A stretch of 64,000 nucleotides of DNA, taken from NCBI GenBank assembly GCA_037176885.1, contig JAWWNJ010000017.1, forward strand, positions 682,001-746,000. The letters run 5' to 3'. The DNA is from Favolaschia claudopus (lineage: Eukaryota; Basidiomycota; Agaricomycetes; Agaricales; Mycenaceae). Shown here piece after piece: positions 12,189 through 23,385 of the stretch. The notes under the pieces were generated by a model, which ran no database searches, was not told where the DNA came from, and worked only from the letters and a program-made list of their open reading frames with translations. Position 1 is the stretch's first letter. Every line of letters starts with the position of its first letter. A program made the position numbers and the translations under genes.

Positions 12189-15100
12189 ATGGACTGGTGA
12201 GTGGTTGAGTTTCCATTTCCATTCATACTCATAGCACCAAGTCTCGAACTCAATATTCACCAACGAATTCTGTCTGATATCGCTTCAAATGTGTCTGAAG
12301 CGCCAGAAGACGTCAGTTACGCCCAGAATATTATCACCTCCAAAGTGCAAACTAGGGCGGACCCCGTCGAGTCTGTCAAGGTCAATGGCGATGAAGGGAA
12401 CTCTCATGAGGAAGATATGGAGCAGCGGGTGTTCATGGTGCGCACGCAACATCAGAGGAACCAATTTATGTCGCTGAAGCTTTGGCGCAGTCGGCTTCGC
12501 GTGTTCATTGCAACATTGCATTCGGAGAGCTAGTAGTCAACTTCCCAGAGACCTACATCGAAAGCGCCATTGATACCCTAATGCCGGCGCTCATTGATGT
12601 ACTCCGGGATGTCCCCTACATTGACTTCGATAAATGTTTATCTTGGGAGGGTGAGTCCGTGCCTTTCTTAATTAACTTGCTGATACTGATGCACTTTAGA
12701 ATGGGCACTACCCGACCAGCTGGTCTACTCTACCGTGTCGGCTTTGCTCCGCATAACTAGCTCCCACCAGCAATACAGCGAGGCAGCCACGAACGCGATA
12801 TTTTCTTTTATTTCCAGGATTGTTGAGAAGATTAATACTACGGATTGTGCGTCTTGCCCTCCTTCGAGTTTCCCGGTAGTTCCCGGGCTAATTTTGCCTC
12901 AGCCCTGGACATCCTCACCCAGCTCACACCGGCGCTTCACGGTCTTTATCGTGCCATTAGCTCCACCTCCTTCAAATGGACAGTTACTCAATGGCACCAG
13001 CTCGCCAAGCATCTGGGCGGCCTGTGCGTACCAGATGTTGTCGATCGTCTGAACCACCTCCTGGTGGACATCTTGGGCAAGGAAAGCACTGACGCGAATA
13101 CTCTGCATTTCGTGCAGACATTCGTGTCAAGATACGTCTCGCATGGACGACCTCTCAGCGGCTACTTTGTCGTCTGCTGTGTTATCGAGACAAATTGGAC
13201 CGTCCTCGCTCAGGTTCTGGCTCCTCCGGAAGCAATAAACAAAGCCCCTGTCAACGAAGCTGCTGCCGCGAACAAGGCTTGGATTTCCTTGACACGTCGC
13301 GAAGCGCTGGAGGTCGAGATTGAAAGCGAGGAGATACAACAAGCGCTGAAAGCCACCGTTGATTATTCCATGAAGTGTTTCACCGATCTCTTCGTTCAGA
13401 TCCAAGAGATGGATGCAGAACCCTCCCTAGATACATACGCTTGGGAGACCATGTCTGAAAGCTTGGTTCGTACTGTTTTCTCTCTTCTGCCCTCATTTAC
13501 GCTGCGCGCAGAAACTTGCATCTATATGCTCGATTACTCTCCATCAGCTGGACGAGGCATTGTACTCTCGTCTACTACTGCTTCTTAGTGATCGGTCTCC
13601 CATCTGCGACAATCTCGTTCAAGAGGCCGCCCTTAAAGCCACCATCGTTCTGGTGCACAAGTATGTTTAACATAGTTCTCTTCCTCACGTTTACTAAGCC
13701 ATGTAAAGTTTCCCTGACATTGCGGGAACCATGGCAAGTCACCTCCGGCGTTTCGTGACGTCTCCCTTGCCCATATTCGAGTTCGAGTTCGCTTCCGAGA
13801 CGCGTGCTCCTCCACCATTAGCCGCGGCGGCCAAATGCCTAGCTGCCTGTATCAAGGTCGAGTTCCCATTCTTCAGCGCCTTTACTCCAGTCTCAACCTT
13901 CTTAGCTTGCACCTGGAGACGATCTCATCATGTCTAACATGTATTCGCTTCTCAATTACATTGCTGCCACTAGCAAGGAGATATTTGAGAACTCCAGCAG
14001 CTCCCAGATGATGAACAACCCTCTTTACCATGCCGAGGATCATGCGACTATTCATTCAGTCGAAACTGGGCTGCGAGGATTTTCGGAAGAGGAGAAGAGA
14101 CTCATTGGCATCAGTACTATCTCTGTCGTCACCAGGCTTGCCCTGGAATTCAAGATGGAAGAGGTAAAGTTCGTCGACATGGTGTGAGATGTACAAACTC
14201 ATTTTTCATCTCAGGTCACTCGTTTGACTATATCGATGCTCCTGCAACGTCTGCGATCAGCAGAGCCTACCGTTGAGGCGGCCATATCCTACAACCTGGT
14301 TGACTTAGCTTTGTCTGCTCCAGAGAGCGCCTTCATCGACATCATTCGGGTTTTCTCGACTATCAATCGTTCGGCAAATCCCGACGACCCCCGATTCTCC
14401 AACAATATGGTACTGTCACCATTTCTTTTATTTATTGGGCCATGGATTCATTGCTACAGGTTCTGGCTGCACAAACAAGACTAGCACAAGAATTGGATCG
14501 CCGCCCGGAGTTGTACGAAATTTACTTGGTGGAACTGCTCACTTTGTTTGCTGACAAGGCGGTTGCAATTCAAAATCTGAAAATCTCCAACCACCACGTT
14601 AAGGTTCGTTGAGCGTTCGCATACGTTGCTTATGTATTTCTGAATCAATTCTAGACGGACGATATGGTCGAACAACTTGCCTCGCTGCTTCTACCAATCG
14701 ATTCACTTCTAGCACACGAAGACTTCAATCCTCATTTGAATGCAGAGAAGAGCATTATCTCCTTATTCAGAAACATGTGGTTCCTGTGCATTCTCTTTGG
14801 GTTTACTGCTGACGAAGAGGATTCGGCAATGGAGTGGCAAAGACCTGCGCTTTGTCGCATTGCTGCTAAGACTCCATCGACTGTCCTGGAGGAGTCTCAT
14901 GAAGGCGTGAACAACATCGAATATAATTCGGTCATTCGTCAAGATTATGCTCATACTGTGCGTTCCGCTCTGTTCTTTCTTCTTGCACGGCTCACGCTAG
15001 CCAAGATCATCTCCAAGCATAAATCCAGCCTGACTACCCATATTGCTTTACGTTCCAGCGATATTAGGTCCCTGTCGTCAGGACAGATTATCTTCTTACT

Positions 15101-18100
15101 GACGATGCATGACATGGAGTCTATGCGCTCTGCCGCTGGATTGACGTCGTCCCTAGTATCGTACTTTATCAACGATAGCCTCAACAAACATCCTGGGCTA
15201 AGCGCTTGCATGGAGTCGATCGCAGAGAAGGTAGAGTTGTATTTTTTCACAATACAAGGCTATTCTGACATTCTTCGCAGGTCATTCGAGGTTGTATCAC
15301 CAGTCTCAACATACAAGCTTCCCAACAATCACTCCCAGAATCTCTGTCCGCTGAACTCCGTGCCCTTCTGGTTTGTAGTACCCATCGAATTGCGAAGGCT
15401 CGAGACATAGCGTCCAAGTATCTGAACAGGCTCATCACCTCTTTCCCATCGCTGATGTGCGACCCGCCCCTCGTTTTCGCCATCTTGGAAGTTCTGACCC
15501 TTCTTCGACGCGCTTGCGAGAATGAGTTTTTGGATGAATACAATCCAACCTATGAGTTTCATTCCGACCGGACAGGAATCACCCTCCAGCTGAGCGACAG
15601 CTACAGCGTGCGCAACGAGATTCTTGGGCAACTTCACCGGAATGCCAACAACTGGTTCGAGCTGGCACTTGGTCGTGCGCCAGTCGAACTGCAGTCCACC
15701 TTGCAGGTCCGGATCTCAGTATCAAGCCGATCATTTCCTAATTGATTGACAGAAATACCTTTCTGGGAATTCCTCGACTGGAACTGAGTGGACTGAGCTC
15801 GGCGCTTCAGTTGCTGAGCAGTTCGGTAAATCTATTGGCCCCGTTCAGCGACAGTTGGGTCAGTACTTTTTTTTATTTATCTACAGTCCATCCGCTAAAT
15901 TCTAGCAGTCTCGCTCTCGACGTTGTCTAAATGGAAAACTGACGGTGCCAAGTCATTGGCTAGTCAAGTTGCTAGCAAAGGATATTTCGCTGGTGAAGCT
16001 GCTGGTATTCGTCTAGCGAGCCGTCAAGGTTGGTGTTTGTGATTTGATCCAGCGAACGTCTGACTGAGCGCGAACAACTTAGGCCCTGACCAGCTGGAGA
16101 AGCTTCCGCCACAAGCGGCGCCGTCCTCTGAAATTCAAGCCCTCAAGGCCAAAGTCGCTCGCACTCTGCAAGAGATCAGGAACAAAGTCAGCAGCTCCAC
16201 CGTGCAGGATCTAAAGCGTTTGCTATTCAGATGCGCAGCAACGTTGATATCCTTGCCAAAGGTGAACTCTGCTCTGTTCCAGTTAGATTCCTTCTCACCA
16301 TTACAAGTGCGACTACGAATTGCTGCATCACCTTGTCGCACTTCCGTTCGAAGTGTCTACCCCATCGGCCGTCTCCGCTGGCATCGAAATCTGGACATGG
16401 GCCATTGCCGAGAAGCCCGATATCGAAGTCGCTCTCATAGGCGAGGTGCTCGCAGCCTGGACGGACACCATTCGACAAGAGAAAGGGATCTTTTCGACCT
16501 CCCTCAAGTACGGTTCAACATGAATTGTAATCCTTTCATGTGCCTGATCATTTGTTAGTTACGGCGACCCGTTCTATCATCCAGTTGACTATAGTCCCAC
16601 TGACAAGGAGATCATTGACCGCGGGATGGTCAATGCTCGCCGATTACTGACCGCTCATGCGTTAGTTTTGCAAATGCTGTTTAGCCGTTTGCAAGCCGCT
16701 AGGTACCGACGGCCTGGAGTGATGTTGCTGCTCCAACATCTGGTCCTGCGTTCGGCTCGTGCGCATAAGCACATGAGGTGTGCATATACAAATAATCTAT
16801 CACATTATTAACAAGGCAATATAGCACTCACGCTCTTGCCCGCGAGCCTCGCTTCTCGTTTCTGTTGTTCGGTTTTGAGACTTTGAAAAGCTCTCATCTT
16901 GATTCGCAATGCGAGAACGTTATGAGGGATATCTTGTACAATGCAGCCTACTCTTGGTTCGCAGTTCGTCCGCAGTATGGCTTGCCTTTCTTTGTTTGAA
17001 CCACGACTAACATTCGTAGGTGGTCGTACGGTGCAAATCGTGTACAGGTTGATGCCGATATCAAAGTCGTCTCCGAGTTTCTTTCTTACCTTCAAAGCGA
17101 CACCGTGCGCGGTCCTGCCGCGATCTCTAGCTTGTCGCCGGCTCAGTCAGAATCCCGAAGCTCTGGTAGGCGCAGATCATCTTCATCGATTTCGAGTGCC
17201 TCACATTGCTCAGAATACAATTCGAAACTTCGTAGTTTGAATCATCCCCTCAAACTCCTTGTTGACAATGAAATATCCCGACTGACCGTCTGGGCAAACC
17301 CCACCAATGACCCTAAGCGAGGTACCGATCATACTGAGCGGGGTCTTCTCGAGGTATTATCTCCATCTCTGATTTATGAACATCTTGAATGATGCCGGAC
17401 AGGCCTCATGGGCTTCAATGGTGCGCATGGTCTGGCAAATTGACCCCGCCATCGCTGTGCATCTCCCCGAGCGTTTCAGGAGCTACGTGGTCGTTCGCAA
17501 TGAAGTTGCAAAGCTTGTACGATCAACCCCACGTGAGGTATTGGATACCCCCGAAGCCTTGCCGTTCCTGCTCGGTGATCGAACGGATACGGCTGTCCGT
17601 CGAGACCTTAAGGTATGAGAAGTGTGGTGCTCCAGGCTAAATGTGTGCTAATGTAACGTCTAGCATCTCCTTCTCTGGGCCCCTGTGCCCCCCGTCATTG
17701 CCAACACCTTCTTCGAGCGGCGGTACAAGAACGACCCTTTGATTTTGCAATATGCCCATAGGGTTTTGGAACAGCATCCAGTTGATCTGACATTTTTCTT
17801 TGTTCCTCAAGTGGTCCAGGCTCTGCGCTACGACGACCTAGGTAATCATTTCCCTTGAATCAATTTCTTTACTTCATGAAGCTTCAGGATACGTGGCTCG
17901 GTTCATCTCGGAAACTGCCAAAATCTCCCAATTATTCTGTCATCAAATTATATGGAACATGAAGGCGAACTGCTACAAGGACGATGCTGCCGAAGTGGTA
18001 AGACAAGAGAAATCCCCACGCTTGTCCTTGTAACGCTTTGCAGTAGGAGGATCCCATGAAGCCCGTGCTTGATAAGATGACGGCGGCAGTGGTGGATGCA

Positions 18101-19659
18101 TTGTCCGGCGAGGCTCGTGCATTCTATGACCGAGAATTCGGCTTTTTCAACGAAGTTACCTCTATTTCGGGTAAATTGAAGCCATTCATCAAGAAAACGA
18201 AGCCAGAGAAAAAGGTCCGTGTTTAGGTTAGGGGTAAGCCCCAGTCTAAAATAACGGCATAGGCCAAAATCGATGAAGAAATGGCAAAAATTACAGTCGA
18301 TGTCGGGGTTTATCTGCCGAGTAATCCAGACGGAATTGTGGTTGACATTGACAAAAAGTCGGGGAGACCCTTGCAAAGTCATGCCAAGGTGACATATTGT
18401 AACAGTTAGACAACTCGACTGCTGAACAACATTGCAAGGCACCCTTCATGGCGACATTCAAGGTTCGAAAAGACATGATAGTGGTGAATGAAAATCCGGA
18501 CTCAGTTCTCGACGGAAATGACGCTGTCAAGACTCGTGTTGAATACGACGTTTGGCAACAGGCGATTTTCAAGGTCGGAGACGACTGTCGACAGGATGTT
18601 TTGGCTTTGCAAGTGATCGCAATGTTCAAAAACATATTTACCAGTGTTGGGCTCACGTTGTATCTTTTCCCGTACCGAGTCACTGCCACAGCTCCCGGGG
18701 TGAGTTGCTCGCAGAGAAATTATATCTCCACGTCTTGAATTCACTTATTGTAGTGCGGTGTCATCGATGTGGTACCTAATGCCACTTCTCGTGACGAAAT
18801 GGGTCGCGCTAAAGTCAATGATCTCCTCGACTTTTTTGTGGCCAAGTACGGTGGTCAAGATACGGTAACCTTCCAGCAAGCTCGGTTGAACTTCATCCAG
18901 TCCATGGCTGCCTATTCTGTTGCGTGCTACATTCTTCAAATCAAAGATCGTCACAACGGCAATATTATGATCGACGGCGAGGGCCATATCGTTCATATCG
19001 GTTTGTGCATCAACTTGTTGAACTTTTCCTCACCTGACCGTACGCTACAGACTTCGGTTTCTTGTTTGACATAGATGAGTCTGCTATCATCCCTATCATT
19101 GAATTTCTGAACTGATCATATTCTTGCGTGGTTACGGCCAGGAGTTCGTTCTTACTGTATGCGTTTTTTACGATTCTAACCTAGACGTTTTACAGGGTGT
19201 CAAGTTTGAGCCTCACTCGTTCAAGCTGAATCATGAAATGGTTCTGCTCATGGGCGGGCGGTATTCACAAGGCTATCAGTTGTTCCAAAACCTCACGGTC
19301 AAAGCCTTCCTTGCTATTCGACCCCACGCGGAGCAGCTCATCAGTACTGTTCAACTAATGCTTGACACTGGTCTACCGTCTTTCAAGGGGGAACCAACCA
19401 TCAAGAGATTGCGTGATCGGTACGCCTTGGGATTGAACGAACGTCAAGCAGCCGAGTGGATGATGAGCGTCATTCGCAACGCCCACGAGAACGTTCGCAG
19501 CACAGCATACGACGAGTTCCAACGAGTACGAGACTTGCCCCTCTCATCGTGATACACGGCTAATTTTGTCCTTTTTGTAGCTACAGAACGGTACGACTGC
19601 GAGCAATTGTTCTCGCGTGGTCACTAACAAATCTGGTCGCAGGTATTCCATACAAGTAG
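12189..19659 (+). CDS. STT4: phosphatidylinositol 4-kinase, Stt4/PI4KA type
   Basis: Makes PI4P at the plasma membrane, feeding PI(4,5)P2 and cell-wall/actin signalling. A very long N-terminal helical region (from [19 protein letters not shown]) leads to the lipid-kinase unique/PIK region (18060-18300). The catalytic domain follows: [61 protein letters not shown] (catalytic Asp/Asn), [10 protein letters not shown] (metal-binding DFG), then [19 protein letters not shown], and the family C-terminus AYDEFQR|LQNG|IPYK. The start is set by an in-phase 56-nt intron after ATGGACTG. The short introns after DFG are unusual and are listed separately: one begins AT and ends AC, and an 8-nt exon follows. 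The last exon encodes only the end of GIPYK. The gene converges on the GH30 gene, 47 bp apart. Confidence 0.92.
19075..19135 (+). other. candidate AT-AC intron in the PI4-kinase gene
   Basis: Between the exon ending ...TTGTTTGACATAG (DFGFLFDI) and the bases GGCCAGGA, the intervening 61 nt start ATGAGT and end GGTTAC. Removing exactly these bases gives GGG CCA GGA, which restores the G-P-G of the conserved DIxPGG motif. Reading on from GACATA instead hits a stop (CTG AAC TGA). No GT-AG pair I could find restores this motif. Confidence 0.55.
19136..19143 (+). other. 8-nt micro-exon (GGCCAGGA) in the PI4-kinase gene
   Basis: Lies between the AT-AC candidate intron and an ordinary 52-nt GT-AG intron (19144-19195, branch-like ctaac near 19177, acceptor ttttacag). 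It supplies most of the GPG codons directly before GVKFEPHSF. Confidence 0.55.
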
Positions 19660-19706
19660 AATTCAGTGAACACTATTCCATAAGTCCCCAAATGTATCGC
19701 ACAAAG

Positions 19707-21279
19707 CTACATAACCACGTTCTGCACTTCGAAGGTCATAATAACATTCTGACCGAAATTCGACCAGAACTTGGTGCCACTGATGAAAGTGTCGTTGAAA
19801 GCGGTGTACTGCGTGCCGCTCGATCCAATCTGCGTAGCCCATCGCTGAACAAGTGCGCCGTTGGTTCCAGGAGTCGAGAATTTGCTGAGGTCGAAGTTGA
19901 TTGTCTGAGCGCTACTCCAGTTGACAGCCACAATAACGAGCTTCTTCGCAGATGCATCGTAGGCTGAGACAGTGTTAGAACTTCCCCCGTCGATGATTCT
20001 CATGCCGGGGCGGATGTGCCGCGTGAACTGTGCCAGCACGAAGTACTTTTGGCTCGGCGCGCCCGTCGTCTTTGCGTCGTCGTCGGCAGTGATGAGTCCC
20101 CACTTGAATGTGCAACAGTTAGTGAATGCAAAAGAACTAAGGGATTGATCAACTCACTCCGCTAACATCAAGCACCTGCCAGTACACCCAAGCAGTCGGG
20201 TGCAGCCAGACGAAGTCCAATATCAGGTTGCTCGCAAGGCTGGAACCTGTTCCGTCACTGTCGCCGTACTCGCTGTTCCACAGTTTCTTCCCCTTTCCGG
20301 ATACGTCCGCGTACAGAACATCACGCCGTCCGCCACCACCCTGATAACCGTGCACATTGATGCGTCCAACATTGCTGAGGGCTGTCGACGTGAGACCATT
20401 GAAGGTCGATATGGCCAGGTCATAAGTCTCCTCGTCGGAGGCAGAGACGATCGTTTTGGTCAACCCTCGTGAATTGAGTTCACTGCGAAGGAAACCAATA
20501 ACAGTCGACATGGTGCTGACGTCGAAGTGGCAGCCTTCCTGAGTGCCTGTAGGGCCAACCCAGTATGTGGCAGAAGGTTCGTTGAACGCTTCGACAGAGG
20601 TGAATGTGACGTTCCAGTGTGTCGCTGCGTACTGAGCAACGTTTGCGAGGTATATAGCGTGCTGGTCGTAGTTCCACGACTCGAGGTTATCAGTGGAGCC
20701 GCTTTGCGAGCCCGAGGGGTTCAAGTTGTAACACATCCACCTGTATTGACAGAACTCGTCAAACGAGAGCATACGAAGAGGGGACATAATTCACCAGACG
20801 GGCGAATTGGAAAACAATTCAACAAGATTGGCGCCGCGAGCGATCGCAAGAGTCATCATGTTCCGCTGGTTCGCGTCGACAGTCCACGTCCAACTGCTCG
20901 AGTTGGGATCGGTGCTAGTCCAGTCGGGCCAGAAAGTATCGATTTGTCGGGATGCTTTGATGTTCGGTGACTTGACCATGGAGTCACCATCTGGGTCTTT
21001 ATTGGTGGAGGATGCACCAGCGTTGTATCGGATTACATTGAGACCCAAGCCAGGGAGGGTACGACCGTTGAAAGAGACTGAATTGCGGGTGAAGAAGATG
21101 TCTGCCAGCACTGTCTGCGTCCCAAATGCCTTTGCCCACCATGCCAATGAAGTCCCCCATCCTTCCCAGGTCCCGAAATTAGCGCTAGGATTGATTGTAG
21201 TGGTCTGGTCGGCGAGCACTGCAGGCCCAGCGCTGAGAAGAGCCACAGCCAACGTCAGAAGAGCGCAGAAGAGCGTCAT
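19707..21279 (-). CDS. secreted glycoside hydrolase family 30 (endo-beta-1,6-galactanase-like)
   Basis: Secreted carbohydrate-active enzyme, most like fungal GH30 endo-beta-1,6-galactanases. The signal peptide is MTLFCALLTLAVALLSAGPA with a likely cut after VLA. The TIM barrel starts FGTWEGWGTSLAWWAKAFG and LPGLGLNVIRYNAGAS. The acid/base Glu is in TSVEAFNEPSATYW and the nucleophile Glu in KKLWNSEYGDSDG. WVYWQVLDVSG closes the barrel, and a C-terminal beta domain (SQKYFVLAQFTRHIRPGMRI... to MTFEVQNVVM) completes the usual length of about 480 aa. Two introns: near 20737-20790 (joining SPVW to WMCYN) and near 20106-20160 (joining LDVSG to WGLIT). Downstream it converges closely on the PI4-kinase. 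An alternative reading is a GH30 glucanase; the WEGWGTSLAWWA and NEP patterns favour the galactanase subgroup. Confidence 0.88.
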
Positions 21280-21694
21280 GGTAGGCGTTGACGAAGGAAA
21301 CTCCTCTTCATGCTTTTATGTGGTTACTCATTGGAAGCTCGGAAAAAATCAGCGCGTGCTCATTCATCTGAGAGTGATAATTGTAACGAGGGAAGCTCGG
21401 TTTGTCTTCGGATAGAACGAACCGGCGCGGAGAGGTCCCGAGACCAAGTATCGTGCGGTCCATCTTGAGCACAAGTCCCAAGTGGAAGAAGTGTACAGGG
21501 CGATAAATCCACCAATGCGCTTTCTGAATCGTCGGTGGCCGTCATTGAGTGTTGAACTTCACTGTCAAAACAAGGCAATACTCTGGTTCCAAATAAGGGA
21601 ACACTAACGCAGAAGTCCGAAATAGGAAGGCGAGAAAATGCTCGAAACTCAACAAAGAATATGGCCGAAACAGACGTAGCAGTTGCTCGTATGA
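21280..21694. other. intergenic region upstream of GH30
   Basis: About 415 bases between the GH30 start and the outer edge of the inverted duplication. Short overlapping frames only. It should hold the GH30 promoter, but no element is obvious. Confidence 0.4.
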
Positions 21695-21781
21695 CTCAAA
21701 ATGGAGAATGCGAAACCAAGACCCGAAATCAAATTCCAAAAGCAATACAAGAAAACAACAAGACTAAGAGTGCTTCAACAT

Positions 21782-22626
21782 TCAACCCCTGATGGTCTCG
21801 CCGGCTGTAAAGAACAAGTTAGTATCTGAGTGGGAGGGCGGTATCAAAAAATACTCACGGCAGGTTCCGTCAGCAGCCTGAGCGCAAGTCGCGGCGTGGG
21901 TGCACGAGGTGGAGCTGGAGATACACCCGTCACCAGAGTTGGGCCATGCGTTGGGCTTGGAACCGGTGCAGTTGACTGGGTTGACGTTGTTGTTGTCGAG
22001 CGTTGCAGCCCATCCGCAGCAGGTCGCGCAGAGGAAAGATCTCCCTGCTCTACAGAGAGAATGAGTTGAACAAGCAGTCCAATGACGGAAAACTTACTGT
22101 TGTTGGAAGCGACCCTTGGGAGCTCCGTAGCAGAAGGCTTGTTGGACGTCTGAAGGGATGTTTAGAATGTATCGATGCTAGAAGAAGAAAAACCTACAAG
22201 GCTGGTACGATCCGGCGGGGCAAGGAGAGGGTGTGACACTTCCGCGCTGGTTCGTGAAGAAGCCGGGCTGGGTTTGGACGCAAGAAGTAGATCCCATGTC
22301 TGAGTGCATGCGTCAGTGTGAAATGCAGGTCAAGGAAAACCTGAAGCTTACTTGGCTGATACATTCCGGTGTCGCACGCCTGAGGAGTGTCCGAGCCACC
22401 GTTGCAGGTGTATCCGGCGGGGCAGCCAGCGCACGAGGTACTGTTGTAGCGATACGATCCGGAAGGGCAATCAGACTGGCGTCCCATCAGTCCACCGTGC
22501 TCGGGCCTGTGAAATGGCTAGTTAGTCAAGTTTCGACAGTGGGCGACAAAACACCTACTGAGGAAGAGCGGTGACGCTTCCAAGCATCATCAACGCTGCA
22601 GAAACAAAGGGAGATGCAAAGAACAT
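21782..22626 (-). CDS. secreted cysteine-rich protein, ephrin-receptor-like (GCC2/GCC3) repeats, copy A
   Basis: Small secreted protein of unknown role, probably extracellular. The signal peptide is MFFASPFVSAALMMLGSVTA, then LPQ|PEHGGLMGRQ. Cys-rich repeats of the GCC2/GCC3 type follow: SDCPSGSYRYNSTSCAGCPA, YTCNGGSDTPQACDTGMYQP, then CVQTQPGFFTNQRGS and PSPCPAGSYQP. The C-terminal part has CATCCGWAATLDNNN with PVNCTGSKPNAWPNSGDGC, further Cys residues, and ends CPGETIRG. Introns are about 50 nt. A TATA-like element (22714-22721, read on the minus strand) sits 95 bp upstream of the ATG. It differs from copy B mainly by silent exon changes, and its first intron is 2 bp longer with several substitutions. 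Confidence 0.82.
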
Positions 22627-22713
22627 GATGATAACAGTAATAGCAGGTAATTCAAGTGGTTGTGAGGTTTGTGAGGTGCTCTGAGGTGAGGTATTAGGCT
22701 GGGGGTGCTGTTT

Positions 22714-22721
22714 AATTTATA
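22714..22721 (-). promoter_or_regulatory. TATA-like box of copy A
   Basis: TATAAATT on the minus strand, 95 bp before the copy A start codon. It lies in the duplicated part, so the two genes share the same core promoter sequence. Confidence 0.55.
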
Positions 22722-22790
22722 CCTTTCGACTGCGGGCTGGGAACCGTTATTTCAGACATAGACAGTTTACATCCGCTGTGCGGAAGGTAG

Positions 22791-23220
22791 TTTATTTGCA
22801 ATTACTGGCCACGGCGGAGATATCATAGTAGGTTGGTTCCAAAGGTGGAGTTCATGTTGAAAACGGGGTCAATTTTGAGGAACGCGACGTGTATGCAAAT
22901 CCAGAATAATTGTATAGACCCAGAGGACGCTAGCTGAGCTGAAAGCAAGAGAACAAAGCAACGAACGAGGACGATCGCGATCGAAAGGTAGTCACAGTGG
23001 ATGGATTTGAAGGAGTTTTCGATCGGCCGAAATCCCGATGGGCCGTTCTCTCAGTTCAACTTCCATGTTGCTATCCGAGTCCGCGATTCTTGGCCTGTGT
23101 CTTCCACAGCATCTACTCGAGAAAATACAAGATTATCTGGCTGGCTTTCTGCTATTCTGTGGCTTTGTCTGCGGGCTTGATCTACCCAAATTACCGCTAT
23201 GCCCGATCGAATTGAGATTT
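22791..23220. other. unique spacer between the inverted gene copies
   Basis: About 430 bases not shared by the arms. No convincing gene. It contains a perfect 12-bp palindrome, CGATCGCGATCG, at 22972-22983, close to the symmetry centre of the repeat (about 23005), where it could serve both divergent promoters. Confidence 0.5.
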
Positions 23221-23290
23221 CCACCTTTCTGCACAGCGGATGTAAACTGTCTATGTCTGAAATAACGGTTCCCAGCCCGCAGTCGAAAGG

Positions 23291-23298
23291 TATAAATT
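23291..23298 (+). promoter_or_regulatory. TATA-like box of copy B
   Basis: TATAAATT 95 bp before the copy B start codon, at the same spacing as in copy A. Confidence 0.55.
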
Positions 23299-23385
23299 AA
23301 ACAGCACCCCCAGCCTAATACCTCACCTCAGAGCACCTCACAAACCTCACAACCACTTGAATTACCTGCTATTACTGTTATCATC

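Larger units (their letters stand above)
21695..22790 (-). repeat. left arm of a large inverted repeat
   Basis: The reverse complement of this stretch matches 23221-24318 almost base for base, including promoter, introns, exons and the start of the 3' flank. Similarity fades at the outer edge (near 21695-21730) and stops abruptly at the inner edge, just after the shared sequence tttacatccgctgtg. Confidence 0.9.

Noticed and set aside
12020..12253. Minus-strand 77-codon frame as the start of the coiled-coil gene
   Set aside because: A different frame with ATG at 12078 and a clean 51-nt intron gives a better, basic nuclear N-terminus, and the longer frame would overlap the PI4-kinase start.
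22997..23215. 72-codon frame in the spacer of the inverted pair
   Set aside because: Short, no motif, crosses no splice partner, and ends at the arm edge.
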